From contig JAPKMW010000134.1 of assembly GCA_026645575.1 (NCBI GenBank), positions 1 to 25,578 of the forward strand: DNA of 25,578 nt. Reading direction: 5' to 3'. Positions 1 through 6,582 of this stretch are shown piece by piece. This DNA comes from Caldilineaceae bacterium. Lineage in GTDB: Bacteria; Chloroflexota; Anaerolineae; Caldilineales; Caldilineaceae. The notes under the pieces were generated by a model. That model was given only the letters and a program-made list of their open reading frames with translations, had not been told where the DNA came from and did no database searches. The position numbers were made by a program, and so were the translations under genes. How positions within the stretch are numbered: position 1 is the first letter of the stretch; every line of letters begins with the position of its first letter.

Positions 1-9
1 TTGGGTCAT
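1..9 (-). CDS. Start of a minus-strand gene that leaves the window (partial)
   Basis: Read on the minus strand, an ATG at 9-7 is followed by ACC CAA (Met-Thr-Gln), and the window then ends. A strong ribosome binding site, AAAAGGAGG, lies at 22-14 with about four bases before the ATG. A promoter-like pair is present further upstream (see 38-66). Only three codons are visible, so nothing can be said about function. Confidence 0.4.
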
Positions 10-33
10 CTTGCCTCCTTTTCGCTTCGATGA

Positions 34-411
34 CCTAACTTAACCATTACCGATTTTGTTCGTCAAATTTCATTAGGGGCGCCGATCACGCCGGACGTGG
101 TGGCGCAGGTGGTTGCTCATCCCGAAGGCGGGCGAAAAGGGATTCCCGCCGGGGCGCGGGTGGCGGTGCTGCTCAACAAAATGGATCTGCTGCCTGACTG
201 GACGCCTGTAGACGCCACAGTTGACTTGCTGGACGGTCGGTCAGGAATCGATTGCGTTTTCGTGGGGGCGATGCAGCATCCGGCAGATGCGGTGGTCTAT
301 GAACATTTTCGCCAAAAGGTAACTACCAAGCCCCCGTCCCTATCCCTCCCCAGCTTGGAGAGGGAGCGGTCTCGCCGGCAACGGTTTCTCCCCTTCCCAG
401 GGGGAGGCTAG
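34..411 (+). pseudogene. yqeC: C-terminal remnant of a YqeC-like selenium/molybdenum-hydroxylase accessory protein
   Basis: The frame is open from 34 after an in-frame TGA at 31-33. From about residue 15 it encodes a conserved stretch: LGAPITPD, then VAHPEGGRKGIPAGARV, then LLNKMD. I recognise this pattern from the C-terminal half of the YqeC family, putative accessory proteins of selenium-dependent molybdenum hydroxylases. The N-terminal nucleotide-binding half is missing, because all three plus-strand frames carry stops between 31 and 43. The last roughly 30 codons run into a stem-loop repeat and are not family sequence. The remnant begins where the promoter and leader of the minus-strand edge gene lie, which suggests a rearrangement cut it off. 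An internal GTG at 97 could start a 104-residue product, but a functional protein is unlikely. Confidence 0.55.
38..66 (-). promoter_or_regulatory. Possible sigma-70-type promoter for the minus-strand edge gene
   Basis: On the minus strand, TTGACG (66-61) and TTAAGT (43-38) are separated by 17 bases. They lie about 30-60 bases upstream of the ATG at position 9. The -35 box is close to consensus and the -10 box is weak. The promoter overlaps the beginning of the yqeC-like remnant on the other strand. Confidence 0.3.
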
Positions 412-418
412 GAGGGAG
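330..418. repeat. Stem-loop intergenic repeat, pyrimidine-rich left arm
   Basis: A pyrimidine-rich arm at 336-351 (GTCCCTATCCCTCCCC) faces its imperfect complement GGGGAGGCTAGGAGGGA at 401-417. Further complementary blocks lie inside, such as CTTGGAGAGGGAG against CTCCCCTTCCCAG. Dispersed stem-loop repeats of this composition occur in many bacterial genomes. It separates the yqeC remnant from the end of the convergent AGPS-like gene and may also act as a transcription barrier. Confidence 0.5.
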
Positions 419-444
419 TTAGTCGTTATTCCAAACGTAAAGCG

Positions 445-2187
445 CTATTCGGCACAGACATTGTTGCGGATGCCGAAGATATTCTGGGGATCGACGGCCT
501 GTTTGGTCTGTTTCAGCAGCGCAATACTGGCGGGGGAAAGGACTTGGGGCAAGAAGTCCTTACGAATTTTACCCACGCCATGATGATGGGAAATCGCGCC
601 GCCGTTGTCCATCATCACTTGCCGTAGCCGATGGTCGATTGCCCGTAAGACTTCTTCGACGTTAGCCACACCTTTGGTGTAAAAACCGTGGGTAAAGTAG
701 ATGCAGACGCCAGTGTGGTAACACTGGGTAACGCGGTAGGAGACATAAGGCTTGCCGGGCAGCCCATAGCGACCATGCAGCTTCTCCGCTTCCTGCACCA
801 CGGCCTGACAAAGGGTGTGAATATTGCTCCAGGCGACGGTCGTCTCATAGGTTTCGCCCACCACATAGTATTGCATGAGAAAATCACGAAGGTAGGCAAT
901 GGCATAGGTTAACAGATAGCCCCGTTTGCCATTGGCCGCGCCGCCGACAACGCCATTGTACTGTTTCGCCAGGGCGTAGAGCGCTTTGGCCTGCTGTTGC
1001 ACTTCCTGCCGCGCGCCTTCCAGCACGATGGTGGCGACGACCAGTTGTGTGGGGTCAAAGTGCTTGCGTTTGAGCAGATATTGTTTCTGGATGCGCCGCA
1101 CCAAGGCTTGGGTAAAGGTCGGGCGGGGGCGCAGGGCGCTGCCAAAACGGAATTGAAAGTTATCCACCAGGCGCACACTGGCCGGCAGCAGCCCCCGATG
1201 GGTCAATTCGTTGAGAAAGGCAACGCCTGTTTGGAAATCGGGAAAGACCACTGAGCCATATTGCTTGGTTTCCGGTAAACGATGCAGCCGGATCACTGCT
1301 TTGGTGATTAACCCCAGATTGCCTTCATGACCAAACAACAAGCGATTGGGCTGCATCCCCATGGATTGGCGAGGCATTGCCGTTGCCTGTTCGATAACAC
1401 CGCTGGGCGTAACCAGAGTCATCGTTTCGACAATGTCTTCAATGTTGCCATAACGATTTTTCTTCATGCCACTGGCATTGGTGGCAATCCAGCCCCCCAA
1501 GGTCGAGAGTTCAACACTGTCCGGCTCATGACCGCAGACAAAGCCGGCCTTGGCCAATTCCCGTTCCAGTTCACTGCCGGTGATCCCTGCCTGTACACAA
1601 GCGCGGAAATTTGCCTGGTCGATCCACTCAATGCGCTTCATCCGCCCCATGTCCACCGATACAATCATGCGCGGTTCATGGGCTGGCAGCAAAAGCGCAC
1701 CGCTCACGCTGGTGCCGCCGCCATAGGGCACCAAACAGACATTGTGGGTTTGCGCCAGCTCAACCAACGCCACGGCATCCGCTTCGCTTTCACAGTAGAA
1801 GACCAGATCAACCGTGCGCGCCAGGGCGCCATACAAAACGGCAAAGAGTTCATCGGCGGTTGTTTGGCCATGACTGTGGATCAGACGCGCTTGCGGGTCG
1901 ATCGTATACTGGGTGGGCGGAAAGCGTTCGGCCATTGCGCGACAAAACGCCTCGTTGCGCAATGGAGCAGCGATCGGCTTATCAGCCCGTTCTACCAGCA
2001 TGTCGCTGGGATCAAGCTCGACGCCAAGCATCTCTTCGGCAAACGGAAAAAGTTCCGGCATGGTCGTCCCCGATAGTTCGTACCGATTTCCTGTCATCTT
2101 CACAGTGCGATCGGCTTGAAGGATCAGCGTAGTGTCCTGATAGCCCCATTTATGTGCGTATTTTGCGTCTGGTTGCCTGATGGTCAT
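445..2187 (-). CDS. FAD-linked oxidase, alkylglycerone-phosphate synthase (AGPS)-like
   Basis: The protein of about 580 residues has the architecture of alkyldihydroxyacetonephosphate synthase (EC 2.5.1.26). That enzyme replaces the acyl chain of acyl-DHAP with a fatty alcohol to make the ether bond of plasmalogen-type lipids. The vanillyl-alcohol-oxidase-type FAD domain is marked by PYGGGTSVSGA (glycines 156-158). It is followed by GHEPDSVELSTLGGW and NASGMKKNRYGN, both characteristic of AGPS. Near the C-terminus is a triple histidine, SHHHGVGK (H534-H536), matching the active-site histidines of the family. The ATG at 2187 is preferred to the ATG at 2211, eight codons upstream, because the upstream one has no recognisable ribosome site. 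No other ether-lipid gene is adjacent. It is divergent from arsR, with no evident functional link. Another FAD-linked oxidase such as a glycolate or lactate oxidase is possible but fits the motifs less well. Confidence 0.85.
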   Translation of the reverse strand: MTIRQPDAKYAHKWGYQDTTLILQADRTVKMTGNRYELSGTTMPELFPFAEEMLGVELDPSDMLVERADKPIAAPLRNEAFCRAMAERFPPTQYTIDPQARLIHSHGQTTADELFAVLYGALARTVDLVFYCESEADAVALVELAQTHNVCLVPYGGGTSVSGALLLPAHEPRMIVSVDMGRMKRIEWIDQANFRACVQAGITGSELERELAKAGFVCGHEPDSVELSTLGGWIATNASGMKKNRYGNIEDIVETMTLVTPSGVIEQATAMPRQSMGMQPNRLLFGHEGNLGLITKAVIRLHRLPETKQYGSVVFPDFQTGVAFLNELTHRGLLPASVRLVDNFQFRFGSALRPRPTFTQALVRRIQKQYLLKRKHFDPTQLVVATIVLEGARQEVQQQAKALYALAKQYNGVVGGAANGKRGYLLTYAIAYLRDFLMQYYVVGETYETTVAWSNIHTLCQAVVQEAEKLHGRYGLPGKPYVSYRVTQCYHTGVCIYFTHGFYTKGVANVEEVLRAIDHRLRQVMMDNGGAISHHHGVGKIRKDFLPQVLSPASIALLKQTKQAVDPQNIFGIRNNVCAE

Positions 2188-2397
2188 GATGGTTCCGTCT
2201 ATCTGATGCATGTGGTGTAGGTAACGATCACCAGCGGTGTTGCGCGGGGCGATCGTTGATAGTGCTTAATTTTTGCACAGTTTGGTTCATCTGGCAACCG
2301 GAAAGGGCGACACAATTTCTCGCAACCACCATTCCCTGTGTTCCGGTTGAAGGGAAATCACTTTTTAACAGAAATGCACTTTCGTCAACATTGGGGC

Positions 2398-2425
2398 TTG
2401 ACATATCGACAAAAATCAATATAAT
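2398..2425 (+). promoter_or_regulatory. arsR promoter
   Basis: A consensus TTGACA at 2398-2403 and a consensus TATAAT at 2420-2425 are separated by 16 bases. The -10 box ends six bases before the arsR ATG at 2432, so the transcript would be nearly leaderless, and no Shine-Dalgarno sequence is seen. The spacer holds the palindromic operator at 2403-2422, a position suited to autorepression. Confidence 0.8.
2403..2422. promoter_or_regulatory. Putative ArsR operator, copy 1 (in the arsR promoter)
   Basis: The site is the imperfect palindrome ATATCGA-N6-TCAATAT; the right half complements to ATATTGA. It fills the -35/-10 spacer of arsR. A second copy with 17 of 20 identical bases lies in the promoter of the downstream flavoprotein gene at 2852-2871. 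The half-site spacing suits a winged-helix ArsR/SmtB dimer. Binding itself is inferred. Confidence 0.7.
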
Positions 2426-2431
2426 TGAGCC

Positions 2432-2773
2432 ATGAGTATCGATACACGCGTGATTACCTTTGCCAAAGCGATTGCCGACGAGACCCGGCAAGAGATTATG
2501 AAGCTGCTCTGTTGTGAGTGGATGAGCGTCAACGATGTGGTGGCGGCGCTAGACGGTCGCGTCAACCAGCCGACCGTGAGCCATCATCTGAAGTTGTTAG
2601 CCGAAGCCGACTTGGTGCATGTACGCCAGGAAGGGCGGCATCGTTTTTATTCACTCAACCAGGAATGTTTCACGGTCTGTTGCGGTTCGTTGATGCAAAA
2701 CTTTGCGCCCAACTATGCCGATCAAAGCGCAGTCAAACCGGGGCGCGTCCCGGTTGTGTTGACAACAGATTGA
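2432..2773 (+). CDS. arsR: ArsR/SmtB-family metalloid-responsive repressor
   Basis: This 113-residue protein is a single winged-helix domain of typical ArsR length. The recognition helix region is VNQPTVSHHLKLLAEADLV (about residues 44-62), followed by the wing RQEGRHRFYSL. Members of this family repress their own operon and leave DNA when As(III), Sb(III) or metals bind cysteine clusters. Here vicinal C27-C28 lie before the helix-turn-helix, and C79, C83 and C84 lie in the C-terminal helix. The C79/C83/C84 group resembles the C-terminal As(III) sites known in some ArsR proteins. The gene sits under a near-consensus promoter containing a palindromic operator, which is repeated before the next gene. 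Ligand identity (arsenite, organoarsenical or antimonite) cannot be told from sequence. Confidence 0.85.
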   Translation: MSIDTRVITFAKAIADETRQEIMKLLCCEWMSVNDVVAALDGRVNQPTVSHHLKLLAEADLVHVRQEGRHRFYSLNQECFTVCCGSLMQNFAPNYADQSAVKPGRVPVVLTTD

Positions 2774-2791
2774 TTGGTTGTTTGGGTTGAA

Positions 2792-2821
2792 ACGTAGTAA
2801 AGCGTTCAATCTTTGCTACGT
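2792..2821 (+). terminator. Stem-loop after arsR
   Basis: ACGTAGTAAAG (2792-2802) pairs with CTTTGCTACGT (2811-2821) with one mismatch and an eight-base loop, 19 bases after the arsR stop. There is no immediate U-tract, although a T-run (2837-2843) follows about 15 bases later. It may be an attenuating or mRNA-end structure separating arsR from the flavoprotein promoter. Confidence 0.35.
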
Positions 2822-2824
2822 GAT

Positions 2825-2853
2825 TTGCTGATTCTCTTTTTTTAGGCTAAAAT
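2825..2853 (+). promoter_or_regulatory. Likely promoter of the flavoprotein-MFS operon
   Basis: TTGCTG (2825-2830) and TAAAAT (2848-2853) are spaced by 17 bases. The -10 box abuts and overlaps the second ArsR-type operator (2852-2871), so bound repressor would cover the transcription start. The ribosome binding site AAGGAG (2877-2882) follows, six bases before the ATG. Confidence 0.5.
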
Positions 2854-2871
2854 ATCGACATCCATCAATAT
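2852..2871. promoter_or_regulatory. Putative ArsR operator, copy 2 (flavoprotein promoter)
   Basis: ATATCGA-N6-TCAATAT with the same two half-sites and spacing as the site at 2403-2422; only three of the six spacer bases differ. It overlaps the -10/start region of the downstream operon and suggests that arsR and the flavoprotein-MFS operon form one regulon. Confidence 0.7.
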
Positions 2872-2888
2872 GTAAGAAGGAGCTTTCA

Positions 2889-4442
2889 ATGGACATCCAA
2901 TCTCTTCCTGTGGCGGTAATTGGCGCGGGGCCGGTCGGGCTGGCGGCGGCGGCGCATCTGGTGCAACGGGGCGAAACGCCAATCGTTTTTGAAGCGGGGG
3001 CGGAAATTGCTGCTAGTGTACGGTCATGGGGACATGTGCAATTGTTCTCCCCCTGGCGCTGGTGTGTAGACAAAGCGGCGGTTGCCTTGCTCGAAACCCA
3101 GGGTTGGCAACACCCTGATCCGGATAAGCTGCCCACCGGCCATGAGTTGATCGATGAATATCTGGCGCCGTTAGCTCAAACCCCGGCCTTGCATAGTCAG
3201 ATTCATCTCAATGCTCGTGTGGTCGCAATCAGTCGCCGGCGCATCGACAAGATGAAAGATGCCGGTCGCACGGACGCGCCCTTTGTGGTGCAGGTGCAGA
3301 TCAATGGCGACGAGGAGCGCTTTCTGGTGCGGGCCGTGATCGACGCCAGTGGCACCTGGACTATGCCCAATCCCATTGGCGCTGATGGTCTCTTCGCGCC
3401 GGGTGAGACGGCCAATGCTGACAAGGTGGCTTATGGCATTCCCGATGTGCTCGTGCGGGCGCGCGGGCGCTACGCCGGCAAGCGGGTCGCCGTGGTTGGC
3501 GGCGGTCACTCGGCCATCAATGCCATTTTGGAACTGATGGATCTACACGCCGACTATCCCAGCACCCACATCACCTGGATTTTGCGCAAAGCCAACGTGG
3601 CGGCGACCTATGGCGGGTTGGAAAATGACCAACTGCCGGGGCGTGGTCTACTGGGCGTGCGCATCAAAGAATTGGTGGACAGCGGCGCCGTCGAGGTCGT
3701 GACGCCCTTCTTCACGACACGCTTGGAAAAGGCCGGTCAGGGTGTGCGGCTGATTGGTGACACGCCCCAAGGCGAACGCACCATCGTCGTTGACGAAGTG
3801 ATCGGCGCCACCGGGTCACGACCCGATCTCTCCTTCCTACGCGAGGTGCGACTGGATCTCCACACGAGCGTCGAAGCGCCGAGCGCCATTGCACCGTTGA
3901 TCGACCCCAATCTGCACAGTTGCGGCAGCGTCCCGCCCCACGGCGAAAAAGAGTTGCGCCACCCGGAACCCGGCTTTTATATGGTCGGCATGAAGAGCTA
4001 TGGCCGGGCGCCGACCTTTCTGTTGGCGACCGGCTATGAGCAGGTGCGCTCGGTGGTGGCTGGGTTGGTGGGTGATTGGGAAGCGGCGGCGGATGTCCAG
4101 TTAGAATTACCAGAGACCGGCGTTTGTGGCGTACCGGCGACGGTGGATGCCAATGGGTTGGGGCTGGGCAGTTCTTGTTGTGGCAGTCAGCCGAAGGAAC
4201 GGGCTTCGACCTTGATTCCGGTTAACCTGTCCAATTTGAGTTTCACAACCGATTTTACAGCAGACATTGACTTGGCGCCGGCACTGGCCGCAGGCTCTTG
4301 CTGCGGTGTGACGGCCTGTTGCACCGACGAGGCGCCAGTGGCAGCGAATGCTTGTTGTACACCAGAAACAAAGCAGGCAATCCGCGAACTCGTTACCGCC
4401 GGTGGCAACGCCCCAGTGACAGCGGGCAGTTGCTGTGGCTGA
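2889..4442 (+). CDS. Arsenic-operon flavoprotein oxidoreductase (ArsO-like) with a Cys-Cys-rich tail
   Basis: The 517-residue protein has a two-dinucleotide-domain flavin monooxygenase fold. The FAD motif VIGAGPVGLA lies at residues 11-19, and a second nucleotide motif, VVGGGHSA, at about 202-209. ATGSRPD and YGRAPTFLLATGYEQ mark the closing part of the flavin domain. After about residue 400 the fold ends. The remaining roughly 110 residues form a low-complexity tail with five vicinal cysteine pairs: C430-C431, C471-C472, C477-C478, C489-C490 and C515-C516. Three of these are in SCCG context, including the extreme C-terminus. Such pairs can bind trivalent arsenic or antimony. The neighbours are an ArsR repressor whose operator recurs before this gene, and an overlapping transporter, so a metalloid-detoxifying redox step is likely. 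ArsO- and ArsV-type flavin monooxygenases of ars operons are the nearest known functions. The exact substrate is not known. Confidence 0.75.
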   Translation: MDIQSLPVAVIGAGPVGLAAAAHLVQRGETPIVFEAGAEIAASVRSWGHVQLFSPWRWCVDKAAVALLETQGWQHPDPDKLPTGHELIDEYLAPLAQTPALHSQIHLNARVVAISRRRIDKMKDAGRTDAPFVVQVQINGDEERFLVRAVIDASGTWTMPNPIGADGLFAPGETANADKVAYGIPDVLVRARGRYAGKRVAVVGGGHSAINAILELMDLHADYPSTHITWILRKANVAATYGGLENDQLPGRGLLGVRIKELVDSGAVEVVTPFFTTRLEKAGQGVRLIGDTPQGERTIVVDEVIGATGSRPDLSFLREVRLDLHTSVEAPSAIAPLIDPNLHSCGSVPPHGEKELRHPEPGFYMVGMKSYGRAPTFLLATGYEQVRSVVAGLVGDWEAAADVQLELPETGVCGVPATVDANGLGLGSSCCGSQPKERASTLIPVNLSNLSFTTDFTADIDLAPALAAGSCCGVTACCTDEAPVAANACCTPETKQAIRELVTAGGNAPVTAGSCCG

Positions 4443-5727
4443 GCGAGCCTGGCAACTGGGGTGGCGCAACCATGAGCCGATGGTGCGCCACCCGTCGCTC
4501 TACTATGGCTGGCTGGTGGTGGGGACGCTGGCGATCACCGAGCCGATCTCCTGGGGCATTCTCTTCTATGGCTTTGGCGCCATGCTCACACCGACGCAGC
4601 AGGAGATGGGCTGGTCGCAGGCCGAATTGACGGGGGCCTTCTCGTTGATGCTGCTCATCTCCGGTTTTGCCGGGGTGCCGGTGGGGCACTGGCTGGATCG
4701 GCATGGGGCGCGGGGGTTGATGACCGTCGGCTCCTGTTTAGCGACGCTGGCGATTCTGGCCTGGGCGCAGGTGCAGACCTTGATCGGCTTCTACGCAATC
4801 TGGGCGGCGATTGGGGTAATCAACGCCATGATCTTATATGAGCCGGCCTTTGCCGTGACGGCAACCTGGTTTGTCCGCCGGCGCGCCCAGGCGCTCACCG
4901 TGTTGACCTTTGGCGGCGGACTGGCGAGTGTGATCTTTGTGCCGCTGGCGACTTGGTTGAGCGAGCTGTATGGCTGGCGCGCGGCGCTCTGGATCTTGGC
5001 TGGTATTTTGGCGGTGACAACCATTCCGCTCCATGCGCTCTTTTTACGTCGTTCCCCGGCTGCGCTGGGGCTGTTGCCCGATGGGGAAGCGGTTGTCGAA
5101 CGCAAGACCACCGGTACAGGCGGGGCGGGTATCAGTTCACACCAACCAGTTGATAAGAGCAGCACAGTGAAGGCCGCCTTACGGGATCAGACCTTCTGGT
5201 GGCTCACTGTCGCCTTTACCCTCTCCACCTTTTGCGCAGTGGCGTTGGCCGTTCACCTGCTGCCCTATCTTGCTGGACAAGGCTACGCCACCAGCTTTGC
5301 CGCGCTCACCGCCAGCGTCCTCGGCGGCAGTCAGATTCCAGGGCGGTTGCTCTTTGGTCCCCTGGGCAAGTGGTTCTCGTTGCGGATAATCACGGCGATT
5401 CTCTTTACGATGATGACCAGCGGCTTGCTGATTCTGCTGGTCGCGCCGACACCCTGGCTGATCCTGCTGGGCGGTATTCTCTTTGGCATGGGATCGGGCG
5501 CCAGTTCCCCAGCGCGGGCGGCGTTAGTAGGCGAGTTCTATGGCATTGCCAACTATGGCGCGATCAACGGCGTGATGACGCTGATCTCGACCCTGGCTCG
5601 CGCCGGCGCGCCAGTGGCGATGGGGTTGCTCTACACCTGGGCGGGCGGCTATACGCCGGTCTTCTGGGTGTTGATTACCTGCGCGGCGGGGGCGGTGGTG
5701 GGGATTTTGGCGACGCGGCACGGGTAG
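4435..5727 (+). CDS. MFS transporter, probable metalloid efflux pump
   Basis: This is a 430-residue major facilitator with about 12 hydrophobic segments. The loop 2-3 signature GHWLDRHGARG is at residues 84-94, and a hydrophilic central loop lies at about 215-245. The GTG at 4435 overlaps the flavoprotein stop by eight bases, implying translational coupling. An ATG at 4480 (residue 16) would give a more typical MFS N-terminus and is a fair alternative. In sequence it looks like the oxalate/formate-antiporter and monocarboxylate-like branch, not ArsB or Acr3. MFS proteins such as ArsK and ArsJ are established arsenical exporters, so export of the flavoprotein's product or of the trivalent metalloid is the natural inference. 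No cysteine cluster is visible in it. Confidence 0.8.
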   Translation: MAERAWQLGWRNHEPMVRHPSLYYGWLVVGTLAITEPISWGILFYGFGAMLTPTQQEMGWSQAELTGAFSLMLLISGFAGVPVGHWLDRHGARGLMTVGSCLATLAILAWAQVQTLIGFYAIWAAIGVINAMILYEPAFAVTATWFVRRRAQALTVLTFGGGLASVIFVPLATWLSELYGWRAALWILAGILAVTTIPLHALFLRRSPAALGLLPDGEAVVERKTTGTGGAGISSHQPVDKSSTVKAALRDQTFWWLTVAFTLSTFCAVALAVHLLPYLAGQGYATSFAALTASVLGGSQIPGRLLFGPLGKWFSLRIITAILFTMMTSGLLILLVAPTPWLILLGGILFGMGSGASSPARAALVGEFYGIANYGAINGVMTLISTLARAGAPVAMGLLYTWAGGYTPVFWVLITCAAGAVVGILATRHG

Positions 5728-5728
5728 G

Positions 5729-5780
5729 GGCGCGGATTCAGGCAGCGCGGATATACGTCTGCACGGTAAAAATCCGCGCC
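5729..5780. terminator. Bidirectional stem-loop between convergent genes
   Basis: GGCGCGGATT (5729-5738) pairs perfectly with AATCCGCGCC (5771-5780). Further outside, TAGGGGCG can pair with CGCCCCTA (5792-5799). It lies exactly between the convergent MFS stop (5727) and ThuA stop (5797). The loop is long (32 bases) and there is no T-run, so it may be a dispersed repeat serving as a terminator. Confidence 0.4.
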
Positions 5781-5796
5781 ACCTAACTCCACGCCC

Positions 5797-6441
5797 CTAT
5801 GCTGTTCCAGCCCAACGTGCTCCCTGCGTCACCAACTGTTGCATGGCAGGTCGCACAAAGGTGTCCGACGTGTGACCGAGGGTGGTATAGAAGACGCGGC
5901 CTTGGCCGAAGGTTTTGACCCACGCCATGGGGTGGGCGCGGCCAAGCCATTGAGCCGAGGCAAGAATTTGTAGGGTTGGCTCATAGGCAGAGATGTAGAT
6001 TTCGTCTTCAACTTCAAAGTCGCTTACGCCGGTGGTGATTGGGTGATTGGGGTTATCAATGTTGACCGTAAAGGTCAACCCCGGCGGGTGCCAGTTGGCA
6101 TGGCCGCCGATGAGATCAACAGCGCGGCCACCGATCCACCAAGCTGTGCCATGCACGCCGACCAACCCCTTGCCGCTTTCCACAAAGTTGAAGAGACCGG
6201 CTTCTTGCGCCGGGGTCAAATCCGGCTCTCGTTTGATCGTGCCATCGTCCTGGCGACTGCCGCGGGTAAAGCCGGTGCCGAAGACGCACACATCATATTC
6301 GTTAAGCTGCGGTGCGGTCAGGATGGTTTTGTCATCATTCACCGTCACCTGCATGTCAGGCTGTTGGCTGAGAAACGCGGCAATCACCGGTGCGCTTTTG
6401 TCGAAACCATGGTTGGAACCGGAAAGAACTAGAATTTTCAT
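5797..6441 (-). CDS. ThuA-domain protein (trehalose-utilisation-like glutamine-amidotransferase fold)
   Basis: This 214-residue, single-domain cytoplasmic protein begins KILVLSGSNHGFDKSAPVI. It carries the family's conserved blocks: GLVGVHGTAWW, GGHANWHPPG, EVEDEIY, and near the end AWVKTFGQGRVFYTTLGH. The chosen ATG (6441) follows GGGAGGA at six-base spacing; a longer reading upstream runs through repeat sequence. ThuA folds like class I glutamine amidotransferases but usually lacks the catalytic Cys-His pair. Its chemistry is unsettled, with roles proposed in disaccharide catabolism alongside Gfo/Idh/MocA oxidoreductases. One of those lies in the same minus-strand block. Confidence 0.85.
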   Translation of the reverse strand: MKILVLSGSNHGFDKSAPVIAAFLSQQPDMQVTVNDDKTILTAPQLNEYDVCVFGTGFTRGSRQDDGTIKREPDLTPAQEAGLFNFVESGKGLVGVHGTAWWIGGRAVDLIGGHANWHPPGLTFTVNIDNPNHPITTGVSDFEVEDEIYISAYEPTLQILASAQWLGRAHPMAWVKTFGQGRVFYTTLGHTSDTFVRPAMQQLVTQGARWAGTA

Positions 6442-6474
6442 GATTGTCCTCCCTTTATATAAATGATTCAGGCC

Positions 6475-6565
6475 ACAGAGTGACACAGAGACGGACAGAG
6501 ATTCACAGAGAAACTGTGCAAACGCTCTGCGCATCTCTGTGAAATCTTCGCGATCTCTGTGAACC
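6475..6565. repeat. Phased ACAGAG repeat with inverted CTCTGT copies
   Basis: ACAGAG occurs four times at exactly ten-base steps (6475, 6485, 6495, 6505). It is answered by the complement CTCTGT at 6535 and 6555, so the gap between the ThuA start and the PhyH stop can fold into a long imperfect hairpin. The outer complementary blocks are TTCACAGAGA and TCTCTGTGAA. Confidence 0.6.
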
Positions 6566-6582
6566 GGAATCGTTACTATTCA

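Noticed and set aside
1327..2132. Long plus-strand open frames (173-249 codons) opposite the AGPS-like gene
   Set aside because: They are shadows of a gene with strong family motifs on the other strand, have no ribosome sites and show no recognisable protein pattern.
2228..2491. 87-codon minus-strand frame across the arsR promoter
   Set aside because: It overlaps a near-consensus promoter and the arsR start and has no recognisable family or ribosome site.
5199..5786. 195-codon frame within the MFS transporter gene
   Set aside because: It lies out of frame within a clear 12-segment transporter and its composition is typical of a GC-rich shadow frame.
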